Below are positions 38,401-49,710 of a stretch of 64,000 nucleotides of DNA, piece by piece. The stretch is from Nissolia schottii (taxonomy: Eukaryota; Streptophyta; Magnoliopsida; Fabales; Fabaceae). Numbering within the stretch: the stretch's first letter is position 1; every line of letters begins with the position of its first letter. The notes below the pieces were generated by a model. That model was given only the letters and a program-made list of their open reading frames with translations, was not told the DNA's origin and searched no databases. The stretch is taken from NCBI GenBank assembly GCA_003254905.1, contig QANU01034095.1, positions 225,144-289,143 of the forward strand, in the 5' to 3' direction. Position numbers and translations under genes: made by a program.

Positions 38401-38960
38401 TATATTCAAAATAAAATGTGCCTTTTTGTGTAAAACAATTACTTAAGAATCCTATGTGTTTAATCACTTGTTCTTTGAGTATTGTTTTGCGTAGAAAAGT
38501 GCCATGGATTCAAGTAAGGGTCCAATGAAGGATGAAGAATTGATGATCTAAACTTCATTTCAAGCTCCAAATATCACAATTAAAATATAATGAAGCGCGG
38601 ATAATAAGTTGAGCTAATTTTATGCAAGCTAACAATGATGATACCACAATGTTTTGAGCATAGAAGACGTTGTAGAACTCAAGATATTACAAACCATACA
38701 TGGTTGGAAAGATAAGATAAAAGATCTACAACTTTCATGAAGACTTAAAAGGATGAATCAGACGATTTAACAATTTAAAAAGCTTCGGAAGTCAAAAAGT
38801 TTGTTATGAAATTCTTGTTCAAAAGTGCTGTAAAGAACAAACAGCCATTTCTTCGTCCAAAGCTTGATTGAGGTAGGCTTGGTGGCAAATTGAAGATAAT
38901 TGAATGCTCTACCTACAAATTTCATGAAGAAACTTTTTGCAAATTTGGATCACAAGGTCA
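35410..38960. other. Intergenic, repeat-rich region
   Basis: No gene recognised. Apart from the minisatellite at 36420-36750 it is AT-rich and looks like old repeat DNA. A short duplicated motif, CCGTAATGCCCGAA then CCCGTAACGCCCGAA, occurs at 38209-38250. Family not determined. Confidence 0.45.
36420..36750 (+). repeat. Degenerate minisatellite, period about 48 bp, 6-7 copies
   Basis: The core (G/C)TGACGTTGTCCTCAAGGTG recurs in diverged form at about 36471, 36519, 36566, 36611, 36664 and 36712 (for example GTGAAGCCGTCCTCAGTGTG and GTGACACTGTCCTCAAAGGA), with spacing 45-53 bp. Non-coding, with no terminal repeats seen. Confidence 0.75.
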
Positions 38961-39594
38961 CTAAACACTACAAGAAATTACACTATTTTCGTCGGTATTT
39001 TCCGTCGGCTATGAGCCATTTACCGTCAGTAAATTATGTTTCCGACGGATTTAGTGCCGGTCACCGGGCCGCCGATAAAGGGTTCGATGGAAACCAATTT
39101 TACGTCGGAGGTGAAAGCCGACGGTAATTTGAACCGGATTTCTGTCAAAACAATCCAGCGCTAATAATAATAGTATTTTCTTCAAATGTTACCGTCACCG
39201 AACCGACGCTAATATTCCGTCGGTTAGTATTTACCGTTGTCGTCGATAATCGTTGTCCATGCTACCGTCGGCTATAGCCGACGGTAATTGGCAAATATTT
39301 AAAAAAAAAAATTCATAACCTTTATTTTTGAATGATTATTATTTATTTGAGTAACAATGTTGATGTAAATAATATGGTAATTTTATAATTAAATAAATAA
39401 TTAAATAATATGTAATATACAATTACATTCATTGTGAGAGTTACAACAGATTAATGCATGTATCCATTAGCAAAGATAACAAATAAATTCACAAAGTGGC
39501 ACTTCCCATATATATCCTTGCGTGTTTAGATTCATTACATAATTAAAGAAGCAAATAATATACATAATATATTCAAATTTAATGTACAATATAT

Positions 39595-39930
39595 TCAGTC
39601 ATCCACAGGGTCTTCATCCTCTACGTCATCCTCAGAATCATCCATATACACGTTCCCATCTACGTGTACGTTCACGTGCACGTTCCCACCCACGTTGACG
39701 TCCATGTGCACGTTCCCATCCACGTTGACGCCCACGTGCACGTTCCCATCCACGTTCACCTCCAAGTGGAAGTTCACGTCCTCGTCCTCGTCCTAGAAAG
39801 GGGAGTCGTAGTCAGGTTCATCCCAAAAAGGGGAGTCATAGTCAGGCTCGTCGGACTCGGGTGGGGTTGTTATGGGTTCATTGTCTTCAATGACGATTGG
39901 AGCAGAAGGATGATTGCCCAAAACCATATG
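39595..39930 (-). pseudogene. C-terminal remnant of CACTA second ORF with peptide minisatellite
   Basis: Minus-strand translation gives an acidic tail like that of the gene at 62280-63063: VIEDNEPITTPPESDEPDYD, then the 10-residue unit DEPDYDSPFW twice (30-bp period, 39797-39852), one in-frame stop, DEDEDVNFHLE, a tandem peptide (VNVDGNVHVG, VNVDGNVHMD, VNVGGNVHVN; 39650-39775) and the end DDSEDDVEDEDPVDD. The GT/GAC-rich DNA minisatellite is thus kept in frame. The upstream DUF4216 part is missing. Confidence 0.55.
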
Positions 39931-40099
39931 GAGCTACGCTATAGAAACTTAAGTTCACAATGTATTATCAGAAAGTAATTACAACTTACACTAGTTATAC
40001 AGTTAAGCTCACAAATATATACCTACAACCTTAAGTTCAAATCTCCTTTGATCATCAACCTCACAACAATTCCAATTCCTCAACTAGTGGCAAACAATT

Positions 40100-40380
40100 C
40101 CAATCACACACAAATACACAAACAAATACACAAATACACAAACACACAAACACACAGAACCACACCCACAGAACCACAAACAAATACACAAACACACCAC
40201 ACCCACACAACACACATCAGCCACGCACACAAACACACCCACACAACACACATCAGCTAGCCACGCACACAAACACACACACACACACACACAAACACAA
40301 AACCTCACAACACACCCACACAATCCCAAATCACAACACACGCGCATATCATCAGCCACGGAGACACACACACGTTAAAC
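40100..40380 (+). repeat. CA-rich microsatellite (ACACAAA/CACACA)
   Basis: Long compound run of (CA)n with ACACAAATACA, AACACACCCACACAACACAC and similar units, including a duplicated 40-50-bp block (CACAACACACATCAGC near 40206 and 40242). Open frames across it are low-complexity artefacts. Confidence 0.85.
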
Positions 40381-40939
40381 AAAGAAAGCAGAGATAGTGT
40401 AGAAGAAGCTGGTCGACCTGTAGTTGCGGCAGTGGCAAGGGCGTGGGCGCGGCAGTGGCGAGGGCGGTGGAGAGGGCGCGACAGTGGCGAGGGCGGTGGA
40501 GAGGAGAGGATGAGTGGAGAGAAAGAAGATAAAATGAGGAGAATAGAAAGGAAAGCTGGTTAAGTAATCTGCCCAACCTTTTACCGTCGGAGATGACCGA
40601 CAGCAACTTCAAATAACTGCCGGTAAAAATCCAATTCAAAACGGAGCGTTTAATTAAAACATTTACCGTCGGTCCACTATACAGACCGACGGTAACCAAA
40701 TAATTTTGGCGCCAATTGACAGATCACATTATTTAATTACCGTCAGTTCGGTTATCTTTTCAACGGTAATGAGCAATCGCATTACCCAGTACCAATTTCG
40801 AAGTCATTACCGTCAGGATTGTTTTCCGACAGTATCACCTAAGTATTTTCCGTCTGTCCTAACCGACGGTAAATTTGGGTTAGGGTTTTCCCGTCGGAAT
40901 AGTCCGACGGTAATGCACACTTAATTTTTGCTAAGCCAT

Positions 40940-42690
40940 GGCGACACTTTAATTGAGCGATTGATAAAGGCCAAGACCAACATGATTGTAATCAAGTTGG
41001 GAAAACAATAATATGATAAAACAAAAAATCTCCCAAAACCAGAACAACAGAAAACAATCCAACATTAAAAAAAATAAGAGGAATAAAAATTCAAAATCAT
41101 AGTGATCACACAAACACCAAAAAAATTCCCAATCTCCAAAACTCTAACCCTAATTCACCCAACCACCATGCTCCCAGAACCTTCAAAACAATCAGAAGCA
41201 AAACAAAAGCAGAAAATCCCCCAATTTCAAAACCCTAACCCCCAAATTAGAATCACCATATCATACACAACAATCCAACATTGAAAACTAAATTAAAAAT
41301 AAATAAATAAAGGAGATGAACCGAGAAGGAAGATGAGAGCTAAGCGAGCTTTAGAGTGGCGACTGAGATTTAGAGATGAGGAAGATGATGAGATGAACGA
41401 GCTTTAAAAATGAGGAAGGCTATGGCAAAGACAGTCGTTGCACGTGGCGGATACGACGATGAGAGTGGCAGTGAATCCGTGGATGAGAGATGGAGGGAAT
41501 GGCGGTGAGCTCGTGTGAGAGACAAAGAAATGGCGGAGATGGGGTAACCATGGAGAGATCAGAGCTTGAGCGATGAAGGGTGTAAGCATGAGAGACATAG
41601 AGATGGAGAGGAGAGGGGAGGCGTCAGAAATGACATCTAAGCATACTACACTTCTGAATATGGAATAGTGCATCTAAGCATTAGATGCAATGCCATTGCG
41701 CCCTAGGAGTGCAATAGCACCAACGACTACAATGTCGTGGTGTCTTGGTGGCGCCATTGCGTCGGCGTTTTTGAAGCTCTGCAACTTAACAAAAGAAGCA
41801 CCAAACCTCAAAGGAAGAGAAAATAAGGTTTCTGAGTTGTGGGTATAAGGAGGCTGTTGCTAGGGTTCAAAATGTAAAAGGGTTTGCTTAAAAGAAACTT
41901 ATATAGAGTTGAAAGGGGTAAGAGCATATTATTCTGTCGATGGGGTGTTAGACATGGAGTGTCATAGTGCTACCGCAACGTATGGCGCTGGAGTCGTGCA
42001 ACTTGACGTTATAATGCTCTCCCAGAGCCACGGTGCGACTGCAAATACCCGAAGTAACTCTTTTTTACTTCGGGGGCCACACAAGGTTGACGAGGGTACT
42101 TGTCTTACCTCTTTAAGCTCACTGAAAATACGAGACATCACAACAATAGAATGATAAACTTGTGTTTTCCGTATTCATTTTCCATGTTATGAAATATTGG
42201 ATCAAGTCAATAATATTCCATGTTAATAAAGTGCACACCTTAACAAAATCTATCAAATGATTCTTGGAATGTGAACTAAAATGATATTTTATACAAGATG
42301 AATACAAATACAATCTGACATTTCTTTTAGATTAATTTTTGAAAGGTATCCAAATATTTAGAAACAAAATCTTTTAATAAAATGATTTTTTCATCTTCAC
42401 GAAAATTCTTTATGAAAGTATCCGTATTCCTTGTAATAAAACAACTATGATTCAATTATAAATTTAGAAAAATAAATAATTTGAGTTAGTGAACACATGA
42501 CTAAATTTTAAACACCATATAAAAAAAATAATGTATTTTTTGTCAAAGCTGAAATAAATGCACCACATATTTTACTCGAAAGAAATGATTGTCAAATTGG
42601 CTAACATATTTGCCAACTAGTGCCTTCAACTTGAAGATTGGTAAATGAAAAATAATAAAAATAAAGAATAAAAAACTTATAGTTGTAATA
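40940..42690. other. Intergenic region upstream of the ArfGAP gene
   Basis: A-rich, then GA-rich DNA (41290-41650) with no recognised gene. Open frames at 41102-41284, 41404-41673 and 41909-42154 lack any conserved motif. Confidence 0.45.
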
Positions 42691-42699
42691 GAAAAATCC

Positions 42700-42828
42700 G
42701 ATTGACACCTGAGAGCACCACACACACCACGCTCCCTTGCATCTCTCTCTGTCTCTCTCGCTTTCTCCGTTCCGCTCTCTGTCTCTGTCAATTTCAAACT
42801 CAACCCATTTCCATTCCACCGTTCACCG
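42700..42828 (+). promoter_or_regulatory. Probable 5' untranslated exon 1 of the AGD12-like gene
   Basis: A CT-rich tract (CATCTCTCTCTGTCTCTCTC) is followed by GTTCACCG and a donor-like GTAACT at 42829. The next likely leader exon begins after TTCCTTTCCAG at 43710. This is typical of plant leaders with a long first intron. Inferred from composition and splice-like sites. Confidence 0.45.
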
Positions 42829-43747
42829 GTAACTATTCCGCCCCCCCCTCTCCCTTCTCTCTTTTTCTAATCTCTATTCCACATTCACATAATTTTCATT
42901 CTTCTCTTTGTTTTGTTTTTGTTTTTTTTTTTTTCAATGTCATTGATTTCATAATGATCATATGATTCATTTAATGCCAAGGTAGCCTTTGAATTTCGTT
43001 TACCTCAGCTGAATTTTGATTCTGAGAATTATCCAGAAATTCGTTACATTTGACGTGCTAAATCGATTGTTATAACCATTGATTGCATCATTATCCATTT
43101 CGTTGTGGGCAAAGAAGTCTCAAATTTGGGGTTTGTTTGCTGAGGAAAAAGGAAAAAAAAAACTTGTGCTTGTTGGGGTTCAATATGCACCTTTTTTAAT
43201 TGTTTATGTTATTACTTTATTTTTGTAGTACTTTGTGATTTGCATTACTTGGTGGATGAAAATGGAGTATATCCCCCACCCCCCTAGCGTAACTGTTTCC
43301 CGTGTCTGTTTATGTACTTGGTACTTCCGGAGCTGCTAGCTAGCCAAGCCATGGGGACCCATAAATGAGTGAGCGCATCTTAAATAAAGTTGGTAGAAAC
43401 CTTTTTTATCATGAGTGTGCCTAAATATGAGTTGTTTGACTTATTTGAATGTATGTAAGAATCTCTCGTCGCTCTGTCTCTTGTTCTATCCATATGTGTG
43501 TGTGTGTGTGTTTTTCGAATTTTGGAGAATAGAGTATCTTGTGCTTTCTGCTGATCGCATAACTATCTAAACCTTTTTTTGTTTTTGGGGTGTAGGAATA
43601 TGTAGTCAAGAAGTTTTATGATTACTGGATTTGGTGGGTTTTTTGGTCGGTTGGCAGTGACTAATTGACTATAACTTTGCTTAAACAGATATTTCCTTCT
43701 TCCTTTCCAGGTTGTTTTACTTGACTTTTGTTTGGGCTGCAGCCTGG

Positions 43748-43780
43748 ATGACTGTGGGCTTTAAGCATGTCAATGAATAA
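43748..43780 (+). promoter_or_regulatory. Upstream ORF overlapping the AGD12-like start codon
   Basis: ATG ACT GTG GGC ... encodes [10 protein letters not shown] and stops at 43778-43780, inside the main coding sequence, in another frame. The main ATG is at 43767. If the leader is as drawn, scanning ribosomes meet this ATG first and would pass the main start, so it could hold down translation. Confidence 0.5.
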
Positions 43781-46700
43781 TTCCCGCTTGGAACTTGGGA
43801 AGCATGCCTCAGGTAATTTTGTGATACTTAGTGTAATAATAAGTATTACTGAGGTGTTTATAACTGAGAGTATTTTAGTTGCCTCAGAACAAGTGAGCAC
43901 ATTCAAATGACAGCCTATTCTAATATGGGAATGATTAAACCATAATGTCCTATCATAAACCATGTCTATAGACAAACCATTAAATTCAAAATCTTTCTTA
44001 ATGGTATTGCCTATAGTTTTTATCTTTTGTCTTCCTCTACCCATAGCTATTGTGCTACCGTCTTTTTGATCTACTCTGTTCACTCGGACTTCTACAAGTC
44101 TTCTCTATACATGACCAAATCCCATAAGGCGAGATTCTATCAATATTTTCATAGTAAGTGTTATCCCAACTTTCTTTTCAATGCATTTATTACTAACCTT
44201 ATCTTTTTTTAGTGTTCATTCGTTCAACACAACTTTCTCAGTTTTGCAAGATTGACCTTATTCTTTTGTTGGCTTTTCACCACCTAACGCATACAGTAAC
44301 ATATAATATCACATCGGTCTGGTTGATTAGAAGTTTTTGCTTATTTCCATGCTCTCTTATGTGTTTTTGTTTTGGTTTATGTCACACACACTGCTAGAAA
44401 ATATGAGTCATAATTTTGACAGTTAGATTTAAGGGCCGTTGTTACTTGTTAAATAAGATAGTGGTGGGGGCCTCATCTACCCAAGAATCAATAAGCATAC
44501 AAAATCATCTTAACCAGAATTTTGTCTACATAATTCTGGCTATCTAGCATTTTCTAATTTTTGTTGCCCAATCTTTGGCAAAAAAAGCTTGAGACAAAAA
44601 CATTTTGCCAACTCTTTATTAGGTTACCTATTTTTTTCTGCAGATTCCTGATATTCTTTTATGGAACAAATAAGTTAGGCAGTTGAACAAATGACTAGTT
44701 GGTTATCACTAGCATCCGTCTCTTGTCAAGAATTGCATACTTTAATAGGGAATAAACTATCTGGGTATCAATTGGTTGGGCTGCTAGGGGTACATTTTGA
44801 TCGGGGGGTTGGAGACAAAGGCAAGGGTGGGTCAATTTTTCATTTTAAAATTGGGGGTGGGTCAATTTTTCATTTTAAAATTGGGACAGTCATAAAATTA
44901 CAAAAATAAATAGGGGATGATTGGAAGGTTATATTAAATGTCTCATTCCTTTCATAAAAAAGGGAAACTCAAACTCCTTTCCCTTTAAATGAAAAACTTA
45001 GTCTCCCTTCCCTTCCCTTCCAAACTCCTTCATCCAAACACACCCTAAGTAGTTTAAGTATAGTAGGCTAGTAGCTTAAGATTCTTTAGACTACCTTTGA
45101 AGTAGAAATAGGGATCTACTTTCATTTGTTTTTTCTTGAGAAGTTGAATGATTACCAAGTCTTTTACAGGTAGAAGAAGATTGAAAGATTTATTGGTTCA
45201 AAAGGATAATCGTTTTTGTGCTGATTGTAATGCTCCAGATCCTAAATGGGCGTAAGTGTTTTTGCCTTTGCACTCATGATGCTTGTTGTTTATATTAATG
45301 GTCATTACCATACACAAAGTTGGGATCTGAGTGTTGATTTTATTTTGTGAATGGTTGATGAATATGACATCCTTTAAGCTGCAGGAAACTTACATCAATA
45401 AAATATAATGAATTTGTTTATAAACTGTAAATTGTATTTTGCGAACTGCATTTCAGGTCAGCCAATATTGGAGTATTTATTTGCTTAAAATGTTGTGGTG
45501 TGCACAGAAGCCTTGGTACTCATATATCAAAGGTAAACCACTCACCGCTTGTGTTCAAGTGGACGGCATTACTGAATCCACTCTACTAAGATGATTTTTT
45601 TTCCTTTCCTAGTGTCTAATATTTACTGAATATCCTTAAAAAATTGAAAGACTGATAATTCATATGTTTGGGTAGTTTATTTTCCACAACTTGTGTAAGA
45701 AATGGATATGACAAGATAGTGACGAAAAATAAAAGAATTAATCACCTTCATAAGGTTGTACCCAGTAAATGTGTAGTCTAATTTTATTTTGTGTTAGGCT
45801 GCATTTCTTTTCATTTTTTACACTGAAGGCTATACATACGTGCATGCGTATTCATTCTGCACCCCAATGTGGCTTCTCTTTATTCTTGTGAAAAATCAAA
45901 TTTTATCTCATAGATAAAAGGAAGACTGAATTTCTTTTTTGGGATTTAAAGTGCAAAATTTGCAAATAAGCTATTAAATTATCCTCTAATATCTATAACC
46001 AGACGTCAATCCGTGCAATTTTCATAGTTGCTAAACATGTTGTATTTCAATTTGAGATTAAGAAGACATGTTTATGTGAAAAGAATTGCAGCTACTTGTC
46101 TTAGATGCCTAAGACAGTTAGGCTTTATCAATGAAAAGGTATGTATAACTTCGATTATCAGAAGGCATTTCTCCTTGGTGTTGATTCTAATTATCATTGT
46201 AAACACGTTTATGGAAGTAACTCACCATGTCTAACTTCTGAAGGTGTGCACAAGGTTATCAAACTTGAGCGTTTAAGTAAACTCGTGGAGTCTCAGCAAA
46301 CTCGGATCGTAAACTCGACTCGTAAACTCNNNNNNNNNNNNNNNNNNNNNNNNNNNNNNNNNNNNNNNNNNNNNNNNNNNNNNNNNNNNNNNNNNNNNNN
46401 NNNNNNNNNNNNNNNNNNNNNNNNNNNNNNNNNNNNNNNNNNNNNNNNNNNNNNNNNNNNNNNNNNNNNNNNNNNNNNNNNNNNNNNNNNNNNNNNNNNN
46501 NNNNNNNNNNNNNNNNNNNNNNNNNNNNNNNNNNNNNNNNNNNNNNNNNNNNNNNNNNNNNNNNNNNNNNNNNNNNNNNNNNNNNNNNNNNNNNNNNNNN
46601 NNNNNNNNNNNNNNNNNNNNNNNNNNNNNNNNNNNNNNNNNNNNNNNNNNNNNNNNNNNNNNNNNNNNNNNNNNNNNNNNNNNNNNNNNNNNNNNNNNNN

Positions 46701-49700
46701 NNNNNNNNNNNNNNNNNNNNNNNNNNNNNNNNNNNNNNNNNNNNNNNNNNNNNNNNNNNNNNNNNNNNNNNNNNNNNNNNNNNNNNNNNNNNNNNNNNNN
46801 NNNNNNNNNNNNNNNNNNNNNNNNNNNNNNNNNNNNNNNNNNNNNNNNNNNNNNNNNNNNNNNNNNNNNNNNNNNNNNNNNNNNNNNNNNNNNNNNNNNN
46901 NNNNNNNNNNNNNNNNNNNNNNNNNNNNNNNNNNNNNNNNNNNNNNNNNNNNNNNNNNNNNNNNNNNNNNNNNNNNNNNNNNNNNNNNNNNNNNNNNNNN
47001 NNNNNNNNNNNNNNNNNNNNNNNNNNNNNNNNNNNNNNNNNNNNNNNNNNNNNNNNNNNNNNNNNNNNNNNNNNNNNNNNNNNNNNNNNNNNNNNNNNNN
47101 NNNNNNNNNNNNNNNNNNNNNNNNNNNNNNNNNNNNNNNNNNNNNNNNNNNNNNNNNNNNNNNNNNNNNNNNNNNNNNNNNNNNNNNNNNNNNNNNNNNN
47201 NNNNNNNNNNNNNNNNNNNNNNNNNNNNNNNNNNNNNNNNNNNNNNNNNNNNNNNNNNNNNNNNNNNNNNNNNNNNNNNNNCCCCCCCCCCCCAAATAAA
47301 AAAAGGAAACCATGGAGTTTCGCATGTAATTAAGCGAAGCCAATCTTCACAGATTAGCAAAATGACTGATGATTATGACTGTTCTACATGTTTCATTCAC
47401 AAATCTAACCTTCCAATTTTTCACAAGGTTCTATTAGATGTGTATGTTAATATGATCTTAAACTATAACCTTTATTCTTTTTTCCCCTTTTTTGCTAGCA
47501 AGACTTGATTCATGTGTTGTGGCATAGTAGTTTGTTTTCAATGGGCTAGGCCTATCAAGTTTATTTGTTTGATGGCTTTATTTTTTTCTTTCAGGTTTTA
47601 TCTGTGACATTAGATGAATGGTCAGAAGATGAAATTGATTCAATGATGGAAGTTGGGGGTAATGCTTCTGCTAATTCAATTTATGAGGCTTATATTCCTG
47701 AAGGATATACAAAACCTGGACCAGACGCCAGTAATGAGCAGCGTGCAAAGTTTATAAGGTTAGACTTGTTTTCATATACATAATGCACTGTTTATCTGCT
47801 GATCTTTGCATCATTTTGTTCATTTTGAAAATCTTATATCTAAGATCATGATGAAGTTGTAATGCTGTATTTTGTTGATTCTCTCTCTCTCTCTGATATT
47901 TGTTTGAACGTTGGTCAAGTCATTTATTTTCTTGACCTTCAGCTGTTCCTTTCAACCTGTCAAGTGAATGCTCTAGTTAATTGTGACTATTTTGACTACA
48001 GATCAAAGTATGAGGGACAAGAATTTTTGAAACCTAGTTTGCGCATTGTGTCTGGAAAAAGCAGCATACAATCAAGTTCGTCGAATAGTTTTATGAACAG
48101 TTTTCGAAGCAGTGATGGTTCACAGAGAATGGTAATTTTATTTTATGCATTAGTTCCTTTGATTATCTGACTACTTTTATGATTTAGTAAAAACTTCATG
48201 AAATGAATGTGGGAGAAATATTGGGTTTTGAACATATTTTGAGCAAGCATCTTTTTGTGAACTAGATTTCCTCCGGGTTGAACCATTGTTGTACCCAGAT
48301 TAAATGAAAGTCTTCTAATCATAGATAATTGAACATAGACGAGATGAGGCGTGTTGCATCATCCAAATTACTACTTTGGCGGCAATGGCAATGCAGTTAT
48401 TGTCATGAGTAATTTTCTTGGAGTGTGACTGATATTGGTGGTAACAACAGGAAGGTATGGTGGAATTTATTGGAATGTTGAAGATCAAAGTGATTAAAGG
48501 CACAGATTTAGCTATCAGGGATATAAAGACTAGTGATCCGTATGTTGTTTTGACCCTTGGCACACAGGTTGGTTGTTCTTCTTGTTGGCTTATGTTCTTG
48601 GGCAACTGTTGATGTTTATCTCTTACTTATAGTTGAAGAATCATAAAGTGTGATAATTTTCTTTATGAAATTGACTTGATACTATTACCTACAGACTGCC
48701 CAGACAACTGTACAGAAGAGTAACTTGAATCCAGTCTGGAATGAGGAACTTATGCTGTCTGTTCCTGAGCAATTTGGACCGATGAAATTGGTATGGTTGA
48801 ATTTTGACGTGAACTACAGAAACTTACTTCTGTGTATATTCTATTACAGAAACTTATGCTGTCTGTTCCTGAGCAATTTGGACAGCTGAAAAATGAGTTC
48901 CTCCATCGCTGTTTCTCAACATCTGGCAACATTTTCCTTGTGAAGCCAGTTCAATGTATTGCATAACAACCTAATCAAAGCTACCTTCTCTCTGACATCC
49001 TTTCTCACCTTTAGAAATTAAATACAGTTCTCTTTCCAACTGCAGTTTATAATTGGTTACAAGGGCTTTGCAGAAAGCATAAGCATGAATTTGCTGTAAG
49101 AATGAAATAAATTGTATAGTATACACAGTATCATCTAGGCATTCCTCATTTACCTGCTTTGTTATTTTGGTATGATAAGTAATTGGATTATCTCCTACTA
49201 TAAAGGATATAAATAGAGTTTCCTACCTCACCATTGATTCATGGCCTCCTGTTTTTCCTTCTTACCTTTGACAACTATACCTGTCTACCGTCTGATCTAT
49301 TTTTATCAAAACATAGGAGAATTTAATGTCTCTTCTTGGTTGAATGAAAATCCTACCCTTAATTATCTATAAGTCTAGTTTCTGCTTTTTAGAATGACAA
49401 TTTATCTTATCAATTGGCTGTGTTGCAGAAAGTGTTTGATCATGACACATTTTCTGCTGATGATATAATGGGAGAAGCAGACATTGATCTTCAGCCCCTG
49501 ATAACATCTGCTATGGCGTTTGGTGATGCTGGAATGTTTGGTGATATGCAGATAGGAAAATGGTTAAAATCTGATGACAATGCACTCATTGAGGATAGTA
49601 TAGTCAATATCTCTGATGGTTCCGTTAAACAGGCTATGTCACTGAAGCTCCAGGACGTTGAATCTGGAGAATTAGAACTAGAACTCGAGTGGATTCCTCT

Positions 49701-49710
49701 TGAACAATAG
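43767..49710 (+). CDS. AGD12: ArfGAP with C2 domain, AGD12/ZAC-like, 8 coding exons
   Basis: Coding exons: 43767-43812, 45170-45251, 45457-45532, 47595-47758, 48002-48131, 48451-48567, 48695-48790, 49429-49710; phases close to 330 aa (Arabidopsis ZAC 337). The ArfGAP zinc finger FCADC-x16-CLKC with the arginine finger in [11 protein letters not shown] is at about residues 32-65. A Ser-rich linker ([16 protein letters not shown]) follows, then a C2 domain (about 200-330) with the Ca2+-loop acidic residues in [11 protein letters not shown] and [20 protein letters not shown]. The family activates GTP hydrolysis by ARF GTPases and binds phosphoinositides at Golgi and plasma membrane. AGD13 is the closest alternative name. 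The 2-kb intron 3 contains a 952-base assembly gap that might hide other sequence; the coding frame is continuous without it. Confidence 0.93.
44822..44885 (+). repeat. Tandem duplication, 30-bp unit, in ArfGAP intron 1
   Basis: GGTGGGTCAATTTTTCATTT plus TAAAATTGGG occurs twice head to tail. Intronic, non-coding. Confidence 0.85.
46250..46329. repeat. TAAACTCG-rich repeat abutting an assembly gap
   Basis: Repeated GTAAACTCG/CAAACTCGGATCG/GACTCGTAAACTC words run directly into the N block. The gap is probably caused by expansion of this repeat. Confidence 0.5.
46330..47281. other. Assembly gap (Ns)
   Basis: 952 unknown bases inside intron 3 of the AGD12-like gene, followed at once by a C run. 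Confidence 0.99.
48849..48886 (+). repeat. Duplicated fragment of the C2-domain exon inside the next intron
   Basis: The 33-mer beginning AACTTATGCTGTCTGTTCCT at 48747-48779 in exon 7 recurs without mismatch at 48851-48883 in the following intron, preceded by an acceptor-like CTATTACAG. After GGACAGCTGAAAAATGAG there is no GT donor close by, so it is probably a non-used exon copy. Confidence 0.9.

Larger units (their letters stand above)
38966..40936. mobile_element. Non-autonomous CACTA (En/Spm) transposon, about 2 kb
   Basis: The left end reads CACTACAAGAAATTACACTA, a canonical CACTA terminus. Both flanks are packed with the subterminal motif (A)CCGTCGG/CCGACGGTA in both orientations (38990-39290 and 40580-40915). 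The right end TTAATTTTTGCTAAG (about 40922-40936) looks like a decayed inverted copy of the left terminus; this boundary is inferred. The interior keeps a minus-strand remnant of the second transposon gene (39595-39930) and a CA-rich microsatellite. The first transposase gene is absent, so the element could only have moved with help from another copy. Confidence 0.85.

Noticed and set aside
40048-40371. Thr/His-rich and Cys/Val-rich open frames
   Set aside because: Both are readings of a CA microsatellite inside a CACTA element.
46141-47508. Long open frame of 455 codons
   Set aside because: Most of it is unknown bases in the assembly gap; the flanks are intron sequence of the ArfGAP gene.
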